Shown here one piece after another: positions 30,000 to 38,358 of a stretch of 64,000 bases of DNA. Each line of letters opens with the position of its first letter. Position 1 is the first letter of the stretch. The stretch comes from Deltaproteobacteria bacterium (GTDB taxonomy: Bacteria > Desulfobacterota > Syntrophia > Syntrophales > UBA8958), in contig JAKPCH010000059.1 in assembly GCA_029553375.1 (NCBI GenBank), forward strand, positions 1 through 64,000. The letters run 5' to 3'. The notes under the pieces were generated by a model. It did not search any database. It saw nothing but the letters and a program-made list of their open reading frames with translations, and was not told the DNA's origin. A program made the translations under genes and the position numbers.

Positions 30000-30044
30000 T
30001 GCGACACAGCGTCGCAACAGTGTTGCATTACGCGACATTTGTCG
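30000..30044. promoter_or_regulatory. Three tandem palindromes, likely activator-binding sites
   Basis: Three inverted repeats stand side by side: GCGAC-N5-GTCGC (30001-30015), GCAACAGTGTTGC (30014-30026) and GCGAC-N4-GTCGT (30032-30045). They share the half-site GCRAC. They lie just after the activator gene and 85-140 bases upstream of the -24/-12 promoter, the usual place for enhancer sites of Fis-type HTH activators. Confidence 0.7.
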
Positions 30045-30046
30045 TC

Positions 30047-31399
30047 TCAGGTTAGAGGCTTCAGACCGAGGGCCTTCATCTTCCTGTAGAGGGTGCTGCG
30101 GTGGATGCCGAGCTGCCTGGCCGCCTTCGCCACGTTGCCGCCGCTGGCCGCCAGGGCCTCCCGGAGGCACACGGCCAGGGTGTCGTCGAGGGAACGGCCC
30201 GCGGGGACGGTACCGGCCCGACGGCCCGGGGTGAACACGGGGAGGTGTTTTTTCTCGATGAGTCCGCCCTTGCAGAGGATGAAGGCCCCCTCGATGATGT
30301 TGGCCAGTTCCCGCACGTTGCCCGGGTAGTCGTGGGACATGAGGACCCTCATCGCCTCTTCGCTCACCCCCGTGACGTTCTTGTCCTGGAGGGTGTTGAA
30401 GTGGGCGATGAAACGCTCCACCAGCAGGGGGACGTCCTCCATCCTCTCCCGCAGGGGGGGGAGGGTGATCTTGAAGACGTTGATGCGCCAGTAGAGGTCC
30501 TCCCGGAAGAGACCCCGGGCCACGAGGTCGGCCAGGTCCCTGTTGGTGGCGGCTATTACCCGGGCGTTGTGGCGGACGCTCTCGGTGGACCCGAGGGGCT
30601 CGAAGGTCTTCTCCTGGAGGACCCTCAGGAGCCTCACCTGCATGGCCGGCGAGATGTCGCCGATCTCGTCGAGGAAGAGGGTGCCGTTCTGCGCCAGCTG
30701 GAAACGGCCCGGCTTGTCCCGCTTGGCGTCCGTGAAGGCGCCGGCCTTGTAGCCGAAGAGCTCCGACTCCAGGAGGGCGTCGGGCAGGGCGGCGCAGTTG
30801 ACGGCGACGAAGGGGAAGCGCCGGCGGGGGCTGAGGCGGTGGATGGCCCGGGCGAAGAGCTCCTTCCCCGTGCCGCTCTCCCCCTCGATGAGAACGGTGC
30901 TGGAGGTCTGGGCCACATCGGGCAGGATCTTCATCAAGGCGAGGATCTTCTCGTTCCGCGAGACGATGTCCCCGAAGGTGTAGCGGGCGGAGATGGCCTT
31001 CCGGAGGTCCTCTTCCACCGTCACGTCCCGGAAGGTCTCCACGCCCCCCAGGATGCGCCCCTCCTCGTCGCGCAGGAGGGCCGTGGAGATCTTGAGGGCG
31101 ACCCTCCTGCCCCGGGCGTCGATGATGTAGACCCCCTTGTCCACGATGGGTTGACCCGTGTTCATCGTCGTTCTGAGGCAGCAGTGGCGCTCGCACGTGT
31201 CGGCCTTGAGGACGTCCCGGCAGAGCTGGCCGACGGCCTCCCGGCGGGAGACGCCCGTTATCCTCTCCGCCGCCCGGTTGAAATAGGTGATCCGCCAATC
31301 CCGGTCCACGGTGAAGACCCCGTCGGCGATGGAATCGAGGATGATCTTGAAGACCCCGGCCCGCTCCAGGGTCATGGATCCTTCTTGATCCTTCTTCAT
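30047..31399 (-). CDS. Sigma-54-dependent transcriptional activator with PAS domain
   Basis: A 450-residue bacterial enhancer-binding protein. A PAS domain (about residues 15-130) carries a Cys set (C60, C69, C73, C74) that could bind a cluster or sense redox. The AAA+ domain has Walker A IEGESGTGKELFA, Walker B LFLDEIGD and the sigma-54 loop as GAFTDA, a variant of GAFTGA. The C-terminus has a Fis-type HTH (NVAKAARQLGIHRSTLYRK). It likely binds the palindromes at 30000-30044 and drives the cluster downstream. Its ATG overlaps the hydrolase stop. Confidence 0.92.
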   Translation of the reverse strand: MKKDQEGSMTLERAGVFKIILDSIADGVFTVDRDWRITYFNRAAERITGVSRREAVGQLCRDVLKADTCERHCCLRTTMNTGQPIVDKGVYIIDARGRRVALKISTALLRDEEGRILGGVETFRDVTVEEDLRKAISARYTFGDIVSRNEKILALMKILPDVAQTSSTVLIEGESGTGKELFARAIHRLSPRRRFPFVAVNCAALPDALLESELFGYKAGAFTDAKRDKPGRFQLAQNGTLFLDEIGDISPAMQVRLLRVLQEKTFEPLGSTESVRHNARVIAATNRDLADLVARGLFREDLYWRINVFKITLPPLRERMEDVPLLVERFIAHFNTLQDKNVTGVSEEAMRVLMSHDYPGNVRELANIIEGAFILCKGGLIEKKHLPVFTPGRRAGTVPAGRSLDDTLAVCLREALAASGGNVAKAARQLGIHRSTLYRKMKALGLKPLT

Positions 31400-32283
31400 C
31401 TCCCCTCCTCCGGCGCCTCGAGAAAGGCGATCAGCTCGGCGTTGAAGGCCTCCGGGTCCTGGATGTGCAGGGCGTGGGCGCAGCCGGCAAAGGGGACCAC
31501 CCTCCCCCGGGGGAGCTCCTTTTCCAAAAAGTCGTAGTTCTTAAGGGGGTAGTAGCCGCCGTCGGCCCCGTAGGCCACGAGGCACGGGACGGTGATCCGT
31601 CCCACGACGGACCGGTAGTCCCGGGAGGTCATGGAGACCCACAGGGCCAAGACCACGAGGGGGTCGTTGCGGAGGGCCTCGGCGTAGAGCCAGGGGAGGT
31701 CGTCACCGCCCTTGACCTCGCGGGCCCATGCCTCCTCCGACCGGTCGTCCCGGGGGGGTCGCCCCAGGATCCGCTGGACCACGACGCGGCTGTATTCCCC
31801 CCAGTCCGTAAGCATGGCCTCCAGCATCTTCAGATTGTCCTCGGGGCCGAAATCACCGGCCTCCTGGCTGAAGAGACCCGGCAGGCCCCCTGACCAGTCG
31901 GGGGCCTTCATGAGGCGGGGGGACATGTCGATGATGACCACCTTCCCCAGGCCCTCGCAGCCGAACTGTCGGACGTACTCGAAGATGACGTGGGCCCCCA
32001 TGGACCAGCCCACCAGGGCGGTCCCCTCCAGGCCGAGGTAGGCCATGAGCTCCCGGAGGTCCCTCGCCAGGCGGGGGATCGTCAGGCCGTGGCGCGGCGC
32101 CTCCGAGTCGCCGTGCCCCCTGAGGTCGAGGGTGACCACCCGGAAACGCCCGGCCAAGGCCGGGACCTGTTTCCGGAAGTGGCGGCGGTTGGCCGTCAGA
32201 CCGTGGATCAGCACCACCGGTCTCCCCTCTCCCCTTTCCTCGTAGTAGAGGCGCACGTGGTCATCCGTCACGAAATAGGGCAT
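31396..32283 (-). CDS. Alpha/beta hydrolase
   Basis: A 295-residue alpha/beta hydrolase. The oxyanion region is VVLIHGLTANRRHF, the nucleophile elbow LVGWSMGAHV, a candidate acid in YGADGGYYP, and the catalytic His in GCAHALHIQDPEAF. The fold resembles lactonases, esterases and C-C hydrolases; substrate unknown. GGGAGGGAA precedes the ATG. It is coupled to the sigma-54 activator by an ATGA overlap. Confidence 0.87.
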   Translation of the reverse strand: MPYFVTDDHVRLYYEERGEGRPVVLIHGLTANRRHFRKQVPALAGRFRVVTLDLRGHGDSEAPRHGLTIPRLARDLRELMAYLGLEGTALVGWSMGAHVIFEYVRQFGCEGLGKVVIIDMSPRLMKAPDWSGGLPGLFSQEAGDFGPEDNLKMLEAMLTDWGEYSRVVVQRILGRPPRDDRSEEAWAREVKGGDDLPWLYAEALRNDPLVVLALWVSMTSRDYRSVVGRITVPCLVAYGADGGYYPLKNYDFLEKELPRGRVVPFAGCAHALHIQDPEAFNAELIAFLEAPEEGR

Positions 32284-32302
32284 GTTCCCTCCCGGATCGT
32301 CA

Positions 32303-33850
32303 TCAAAGGGGTCCTCTGTCCTTGTCCTTTCGTCCCCGTCCCGCCGCCAGCCACACCGCCGCCAGGACCAAGTAGCCCGCGGCGAGGGTGAGGTGGGCGG
32401 ATCCCTCCACCCCCCAGGGAAGGTACACCTCCCCCGTGGCCCGCACGGAGTGGATCAGCCCGAAGGGGGTCATGAGGGCCCCCAAAAGGGCGCACAGGGC
32501 CGCCTTCCCCGTCCGGCCCTCGATGAGGAAGGCCGTCATGGTCCCCCACAGGACCCCCGTCACGATGAACCCGTTGGACAGGGTCGTCAGGGACGCCAGG
32601 ACGACCTTGAGGTGGGCCGGCCATTCCCACCGCCCCGGGGGGAGGGCCCCCAGGAACTGGTTGAGGACGATCATCACGCAGACGGCCGCGGCGGGGAGCA
32701 TGCTGATGCTCACCGCCTCCGCATGGCCCGGCGGGGCCTCGGCGAAGGCCTGCCTCACGATCTCGAAGCCGATGAAGAGGAAGATGGGGGCCAGGGCCGC
32801 CTGGGGGATGAGGAGGCACAGGAGGGAGAGGAGGCCCGCCACGGAGGCGAGGCCGATCATGAGGGCCGTCATGGCCGTGTACCAATGGGTCGCCCCCATC
32901 CGCTTGTAGGCGGGGTGGCCGATGTAGGGCGTCGTCTGGGCCACGCCGCCGAAAAAGGGGGCGACGAGGGAGGTGACGGCCTCCGTCAGGAGGATGTCGC
33001 GGGTCCGATAGTCGTCGCCGGCGAGACGGGCGCTGTGGGCGTTGTTGATGCCCCCCACGATGGTCATGATCCCGAAGGGCACGGCGAGGGGCAGAAAGGG
33101 GAGGCTCCGGTGGAGGTCCCCCAGGAAGGCGACGGAGGGCCAGGGCAGGGAGGCCCTCACCTCCCACCTAGGCGGGTGGAACTCGGGCAGCATCCCGGCG
33201 TACCCCAGGAGGAGGTGGATCACCGTCCCCGCCAGGACGGCCAGGAGCACGCCGGGCAGGCGCCCCGGCAGACGGACTTTCCCCAAAAGGACGCTGAAGG
33301 ACAGGCCCAGGGCGACAAGACCGACGATGGGGGAGGCGAAGATCTCCAGGAGGGGCAGGAAGGACAGCATGAGCAGGCCGATGCCCGCCAGGGGACCCAG
33401 GAGGCCCGCCGTGGGGACGACCCGCCGGACGGCCTCGCCGCCGAAGGCGGCGACGACCTTGACGACGCCGATGAGAAAGAGGGTCCCCATGCCCACATGC
33501 CACGTGAGCCAGGCGTCCCCCGTGGCCATGTAGGTGGGGCCCAGGACGGCCAAGGCGAGGCCGATCGTCGAGGGCGTGTCGATGCCGAGGGGCATGGCCG
33601 TGACGTCCGCCCGACCCGTCCGCCTGCGGAGGCGCAGGGCCAAGAAGGTGTAAACCAAATCCCCCAGGAAGACCCCGACGGCCGTTCCGGGGATCATGCG
33701 GGTCACGACGATCTCGGCCGGGTAGTTGAAGGTGAAGACGAGCAGGGAGCTCAAAAAGACCAGGGAGCCCACGTTGTCGAAGAAAAGGGCCAGAAACGCC
33801 GCCGTCTCCACCCAAAGGCCGCCTGCGCCCTCCCGTGATCCTTCCGCCAT
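32303..33850 (-). CDS. NCS2 / AzgA-like nucleobase permease
   Basis: A 515-residue membrane protein with about twelve to fourteen helices. Text such as MIPGTAVGVFLGDLVYTFLA, DVTAMPLGIDTPSTIG and GGVAQTTPYIGHPAYKRMGA fits the AzgA branch of the NCS2 family, which imports adenine, guanine or hypoxanthine. It is somewhat longer than typical AzgA because of an extra C-terminal segment. It lies 19 bases before the hydrolase gene. The substrate is not fixed by sequence. Confidence 0.82.
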   Translation of the reverse strand: MAEGSREGAGGLWVETAAFLALFFDNVGSLVFLSSLLVFTFNYPAEIVVTRMIPGTAVGVFLGDLVYTFLALRLRRRTGRADVTAMPLGIDTPSTIGLALAVLGPTYMATGDAWLTWHVGMGTLFLIGVVKVVAAFGGEAVRRVVPTAGLLGPLAGIGLLMLSFLPLLEIFASPIVGLVALGLSFSVLLGKVRLPGRLPGVLLAVLAGTVIHLLLGYAGMLPEFHPPRWEVRASLPWPSVAFLGDLHRSLPFLPLAVPFGIMTIVGGINNAHSARLAGDDYRTRDILLTEAVTSLVAPFFGGVAQTTPYIGHPAYKRMGATHWYTAMTALMIGLASVAGLLSLLCLLIPQAALAPIFLFIGFEIVRQAFAEAPPGHAEAVSISMLPAAAVCVMIVLNQFLGALPPGRWEWPAHLKVVLASLTTLSNGFIVTGVLWGTMTAFLIEGRTGKAALCALLGALMTPFGLIHSVRATGEVYLPWGVEGSAHLTLAAGYLVLAAVWLAAGRGRKDKDRGPL

Positions 33851-33917
33851 CTCCCCGTGCCTCCGTGTTCTCCCCGCCCTGGATAAAGGAAGGCGAAGGC
33901 CGTGTCAAGGCGCGCCG

Positions 33918-34916
33918 TCAACCGGCGAAGGCCGCCAAGGCCTCCCGGACGAGGAGGTCCTCCGACCCCTTGTACTTGGGGGAGAAATGGAAGGGGACCA
34001 TCCGCTTCGCCCCGCAGAGGCGGGCGATCTCGCCGGCCTGGCGGGCCGTGAGGTGATAGGTCTCCGCCGCCCGCCTCCGGTCCTCGTGGAGGAACACCGT
34101 CTCGATGAACAGGATCTCCGCCCCCCCCGCCAGGGCCGTGATCCGCTCCACGTTGTCGGGGCTGTAGAGGGCGTCCGTCACGTAGGCCACGCGGCGACCC
34201 GGAGTCACCTTGACGGCCTGCCGGCGTATCTCCCCCAGGGTGACCTCGCGCTCCTTCACCCCCCCCTCGTCCCGCCACCGGGCGAGGATCGGCGTCTCGG
34301 GGGGGTACCCCTTCACGATCCCCTCCTTCACCTCGTTGAGCCACGGCCCCGTGTCGAAACCCATCTCCCTCAGGACGTTCTTCTTGATATTGACGTGCTG
34401 GCGCTCCTCGAAGGAGAAGGCCAGGGAGGGTATCTTGTGGTCGAGAAACGCGCGGCGGACAAGGAACAGACCCTCGTCCACGAGGACGTCGTCGTCGGCC
34501 TCCCACCCCCCCTCGTCCTCCCGCACGAACCCCGTCCGGCACTGGAAGAGGGCCCGGCGGCGGCCCCGGCCGGGGTCCGTCTCCGTGACGGTGAAGACGA
34601 AATCGTTGGTGTAATGGAGGACGAGATTCCAGCTGTACGCCCCCAGGCGCCTCTGGACCTGGTCGATGAAACCGGGGGGGCCGAAGAGGGAGATGCGGCG
34701 GTCCCGGCCCAGGCAGAGGCGGACGAGGTGGTCGAACCCGATGAAGTGGTCCATGTGGGTGTGGGAGACGAAGACGTAATCGACCTTGAGGATCTTCCGG
34801 GCGGGGAGGGGGTGGAGGTCCCCCAGGTCGAAGAGGATGGCCCGGCGCCGGTGCTTGAACTCCAAGAAGACGGCGGGGTCGCCGAAGGGGTCGTTGACGA
34901 GGGAGACGCTGAACAC
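33918..34916 (-). CDS. RNase Z-like MBL-fold hydrolase
   Basis: A 332-residue metallo-beta-lactamase-fold protein with FVSHTHMDHFIGFDHL as the metal motif, a VAYVTDALYS Asp and a C-terminal MVPFHFSPKY His, the arrangement of RNase Z-type enzymes. It carries an insert of about 100 residues in the middle, so a tRNA-processing role is doubtful. A GTG start at 34916 is chosen; AGGAGG lies eight bases upstream and the fold starts at once. It begins four bases after the preceding gene. Confidence 0.8.
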   Translation of the reverse strand: MFSVSLVNDPFGDPAVFLEFKHRRRAILFDLGDLHPLPARKILKVDYVFVSHTHMDHFIGFDHLVRLCLGRDRRISLFGPPGFIDQVQRRLGAYSWNLVLHYTNDFVFTVTETDPGRGRRRALFQCRTGFVREDEGGWEADDDVLVDEGLFLVRRAFLDHKIPSLAFSFEERQHVNIKKNVLREMGFDTGPWLNEVKEGIVKGYPPETPILARWRDEGGVKEREVTLGEIRRQAVKVTPGRRVAYVTDALYSPDNVERITALAGGAEILFIETVFLHEDRRRAAETYHLTARQAGEIARLCGAKRMVPFHFSPKYKGSEDLLVREALAAFAG

Positions 34917-34920
34917 GGCC

Positions 34921-35718
34921 TCACACCTCCTTAAGGAGGCCGAGGACCTCGGCGACGCTGGCCGAAACGGCCCCCGCCACGACATCGCCCTCCCAGGGCG
35001 GGGAGGGGAGGCGGAAGAAGACGATCTCGGGCCTCAGACCGAAGACCCTCCCGACGGCCTCCCCCACGGCGCGGCGCCGCCTCGGGACGTCCCGCGGGTC
35101 TGCGTAGGCCTCGTTGGCCCCGAAATCGTCCACCACCACGATCCTCCGCACCCCCCCCAGGGGGAGAAAAGAGCGGCACGCCTCCCAGAACCCCTCGCTC
35201 TCCTTGGGGAAACCGAGATCGGCGGAATTGGCCACCGCCAGGGGAGGTCCGCCTTTGCGCCCCCAGTCCCTCACCGCCGCCCCCGCGAGCCCGAGGGCCG
35301 CAAGGTGGCCCAGGATGGCCCCCGTGGCCTCGGCGTAGTGATCCGTGGCGACGAGGAGGAAGAGGCCCGGCCGCCGCGCCGGTTCCGTCAGGAGGGGGAG
35401 CCACGCCTCCTCGATGGTCGAGGCGGCGAGGTATCGACCGACGAAGGTCCCGGCGGCCCGGCGCAGTTCCTCGCCGTCGCCGTCCTCCCCCCCGAGGGCG
35501 GCGACGATGGCGCCCCCATAACCGAGGGCGGTAGTGGTGGCCTCCTGCCACGTGGGCCTCACGACCCGGGCGAAGAGGGACGCCCCGTCCTTCACCCCCT
35601 GGGCGGCGAGACCGGAGGCCCTCAGCTCCCCCTCGAGACGGTGGGGTAGGGCGAAGAGGGCCGCCGCGCAACTGAGGGTCCCCGAGTAATCGACGATGAC
35701 GAGGCTCCGGCAGGTCAT
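34921..35718 (-). CDS. Possible HAD-like protein of unknown function
   Basis: A 265-residue protein starting SLVIVDYSGTLSCAAALF, which resembles HAD motif I (DxxGT), with LFLLVATDHY as a possible motif II and RIVVVDDFGANEA as a possible motif IV. Between them the sequence is helical. It could be a phosphatase-like protein or a non-catalytic relative. It is flanked at 4 and 18 bases by the MBL and tandem-flavodoxin genes, in one operon. Confidence 0.6.
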   Translation of the reverse strand: MTCRSLVIVDYSGTLSCAAALFALPHRLEGELRASGLAAQGVKDGASLFARVVRPTWQEATTTALGYGGAIVAALGGEDGDGEELRRAAGTFVGRYLAASTIEEAWLPLLTEPARRPGLFLLVATDHYAEATGAILGHLAALGLAGAAVRDWGRKGGPPLAVANSADLGFPKESEGFWEACRSFLPLGGVRRIVVVDDFGANEAYADPRDVPRRRRAVGEAVGRVFGLRPEIVFFRLPSPPWEGDVVAGAVSASVAEVLGLLKEV

Positions 35719-35736
35719 GGGAGGTCGTGACGAGGT

Positions 35737-37119
35737 CTATTTGGTCTCCGCGATCCTCTGGAGGGGCTCCACCATCTTCTTCTTGATCTCCTTGAGGAAG
35801 CGCCTGCGGAAGGCGGGGATGCGCAGGAGGGTCATCATGACGAGATTGCGCATCCGCGTCCGGTAGCGTCCCTGGGGGAAGTCGTAGAGACGGTTCTTTA
35901 CGTAGTAACGGTGGTCCGCCTGGAAGACGAAGCGGAGATCCCCGTAGATCTCGTCGCGGAAGATCTTGTGCCCCCCCACGCCGAGGAAGGTCATGGGGGG
36001 CCGGTAAGCGGCCGTCCGGGGGTCGACGAGGCGGCGGGCCGTCTCCCCCAGGAGGGCGTCGATGACCTCACCGTCTTGGGCCTCGTCCGTGACGAAACCC
36101 ACGGGGTTGACCTCCTCGAACTCGGCGTAGGCGCTGAGGATCTCCCTCAGGTTGGGGAGGTGACCCAGGGGGCCGGAGACGAGGTAGGCCAGTCTCTTCC
36201 CCGTCAGGGTGGGGACGTGGGTGTTGTAGAAGGAGCGGTCGAAGAAGGCCTTCCAGCGCGCCGACAGATAGCGGTCATGGACGGCCCCGGCCAAGACGAG
36301 GGCGTCGGCCTTCTTGACCTTGTGCTCGTAGAAGTCGATGTACCCGTCCCGCCCCAGGTACTGGCAGGTGTTGTCGAGGCCGCAGCGGCAGCAGCCCAGA
36401 CACCCCCCCTTGATGTCGATCTGGGCCAGGTCGAAGACCTCCGCCCCCCCGCCCAGGTAGGAGACCAGGCCCGCCACCATGGCGTCGACGTTCCCCCCGG
36501 GGGGGCGGCCGTCCTTGACGACGAGGACCCTCATCCCCCCCGTGTTCAGGGTCTCGGCGGGGGGTGACGGGCGGTAGGTGAAGGGGGCGCCTTCGGGGAG
36601 GGGGGGGTGAACCCGGGCCGTGGGGGCGCGGCGACGGGCGGCGTCGAGGAAAGAGTCGAAGAAGGTCAGCCACCGTTCCCGTTCCCTCCGGCGGGCCAGG
36701 TCGTACATGGCCGCCGAGTACCCCCCCACGTAGGCCATGCCCAGGTCGTCGCAGATGCCGTGGATGTAGGCGTGGGCCGTGTGATCGAAGAAATGGACGG
36801 ACGTCGAGACGGCGGCCGCGTACTTCCCCGCGAAGGCACCCCGGCCGCCGCGTTCGAAGACGAGCTCGATGAAGCGCTTATACTGGGAGCAGACGAGCAT
36901 GTAGTAGAGGGGGAAGGCCCAGACGACGCCGTCGGCCTTCCCGACGGCGTCCATGACGGCGGCGAAGGCCCCCTCGTCCCTCTCGAGGCGGTGGATGCCC
37001 TGGGCGGGGTGGAGGTAACGGAAACGGTGGCCGGGGAATTTCCGCTCGGCGAAACGGAGGTACTGGAGGGTCACGCCCAACTCCCCCTTGGGGCTGCCGT
37101 TCAGGACCACGATCTCCAT
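35737..37119 (-). CDS. Tandem flavodoxin-fold oxidoreductase
   Basis: A 460-residue protein made of two flavodoxin-like domains: the first from MEIVVLNGSPKGELGVTLQY to about residue 165, the second from MRVLVVKDGRPPGGNVDAM near residue 196. The second contains a dense Cys set, C240, C243, C244, C246 and C252, likely an Fe-S cluster, as in iron-sulfur flavoproteins. The C-terminus is basic and long. Two flavin sites and a cluster in one chain suggest electron transfer or quinone reduction. The ATG at 37119 is chosen because it starts the first fold. It heads the 37.1-30.0 kb operon. Confidence 0.8.
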   Translation of the reverse strand: MEIVVLNGSPKGELGVTLQYLRFAERKFPGHRFRYLHPAQGIHRLERDEGAFAAVMDAVGKADGVVWAFPLYYMLVCSQYKRFIELVFERGGRGAFAGKYAAAVSTSVHFFDHTAHAYIHGICDDLGMAYVGGYSAAMYDLARRRERERWLTFFDSFLDAARRRAPTARVHPPLPEGAPFTYRPSPPAETLNTGGMRVLVVKDGRPPGGNVDAMVAGLVSYLGGGAEVFDLAQIDIKGGCLGCCRCGLDNTCQYLGRDGYIDFYEHKVKKADALVLAGAVHDRYLSARWKAFFDRSFYNTHVPTLTGKRLAYLVSGPLGHLPNLREILSAYAEFEEVNPVGFVTDEAQDGEVIDALLGETARRLVDPRTAAYRPPMTFLGVGGHKIFRDEIYGDLRFVFQADHRYYVKNRLYDFPQGRYRTRMRNLVMMTLLRIPAFRRRFLKEIKKKMVEPLQRIAETK

Positions 37120-37326
37120 CTCCCGCCTCCCTGCGCGAAGTTCGGGGGGAATCACCCCCGGTCTTGGGCCGTAAACCAATCGCCCCCCTTTGTCAAGGAA
37201 GGCAAGACGACGGCCGCCTGCGGACCCAGGGGCCCTCCCCGGGGCAACGGCACCACGGCGGCCTTGACAGGGACACATCGACCCTCTATGTTCTCACGGA
37301 CGGCGCGCTTCCGGGAAAGGACGGGG

Positions 37327-38358
37327 ATGATAAGAGATCACGGGGCCAGGGGGTGGAACCTTCATTGTGTCTTCGGGCGACCCCTGGGCCTTTTCCTCCT
37401 CCTCGCGGTCTGTCTCCTCGTCTCCCCCGGTGAGGGCCTCCCCTCGCCGCCCGACGCCTACCGGGCGACCTTTCTCCCCCAATGGCTCCCCCAGGCCCAG
37501 TTCGCCGGTTTCTACGTGGCCCAGGCCAAGGGGTTCTACAAGGCCCGCGGCATCGATCTCACGATCCTCAAGGGGGGACCGGACCTCCCCGCCGGCCCCG
37601 CCCTGGCGGCGGGCCGGGCCGACTTCGTCACCCTGTTCCTTGCCGAGGCCCTGAAGCTCCGCGACCGGGGCCTTGACCTCGTCAACATCGCCCAGCTCGT
37701 CCAGCGCTCCGGCTTCATCCTCGTGGCGAACCGGCAGCGGGGGATCGTCCGGCCCGAGGACCTCAACGGCAAAAAGGTGAGTCTCTGGACGGATTTCCAG
37801 ACCCAGCCCCTGGCCTTCTTCAGGCGGTACGGCGTCGAGGTCCGGCCCGTCGTCCAGGGCTCCACGGTGAACCTCTTCCTCCGGGGGGGCGTGGACGCCG
37901 CCTGCGCCATGTGGTACAACGAATACCACACCATCCTCAGCGCCGGGATCGACGAGAACGAGCTGACGGTCTTCTTCTTCGACCGCCACGGCCTGAATTT
38001 CCCCGAGGACGGGATCTACGCCCGCCGGGAGACGTGCCTCAGGGAGCCGGAGCTCTGCCGCCGTTTCGTCGCGGCGACCCTCGAGGGTTGGGAGTACGCC
38101 TTCGGCCACCCCGAGGAGGCCCTTCAGATCGTCATGAAGGCCATGGAGGAGGCGAACGTCATGGGCAACCGGGTACACCAGCGCTGGATGCTGAACCGGA
38201 TGCGGGACCTTATGGGGGTCGGTGACTCCGGGACCCCCCTGGGCGTCCTCCGGCGGGAGGACTACCGGCGGGTGGCCGAGGAACTGGAGAAAAACGGCCT
38301 CATCAAGGCCTCACCCCCCTACGGTGACTTTCATGTCCCCCTCCTTTCGCGGCCTTGA
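37327..38358 (+). CDS. NMT1/THI5-like periplasmic substrate-binding protein
   Basis: A 343-residue protein with a signal peptide (hydrophobic residues about 16-34) followed by the binding fold: ATFLPQWLPQAQFAGFYVAQ, GFYKARGIDLTI, GRADFVTLFLAEAL, LNGKKVSLW. This is the NMT1/THI5 type used by ABC importers of pyrimidines, sulfonates and similar ligands. No permease or ATPase lies nearby. Its 3' end overlaps by 26 bases the start of a membrane PP2C phosphatase with Cache domain, so it may be a ligand sensor for signalling rather than transport. Confidence 0.8.
   Translation: MIRDHGARGWNLHCVFGRPLGLFLLLAVCLLVSPGEGLPSPPDAYRATFLPQWLPQAQFAGFYVAQAKGFYKARGIDLTILKGGPDLPAGPALAAGRADFVTLFLAEALKLRDRGLDLVNIAQLVQRSGFILVANRQRGIVRPEDLNGKKVSLWTDFQTQPLAFFRRYGVEVRPVVQGSTVNLFLRGGVDAACAMWYNEYHTILSAGIDENELTVFFFDRHGLNFPEDGIYARRETCLREPELCRRFVAATLEGWEYAFGHPEEALQIVMKAMEEANVMGNRVHQRWMLNRMRDLMGVGDSGTPLGVLRREDYRRVAEELEKNGLIKASPPYGDFHVPLLSRP

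Noticed and set aside
36607..37326. A long N-terminal extension of the substrate-binding protein.
   Set aside because: It is the complement of the tandem-flavodoxin gene; the signal peptide starts at the ATG at 37327.
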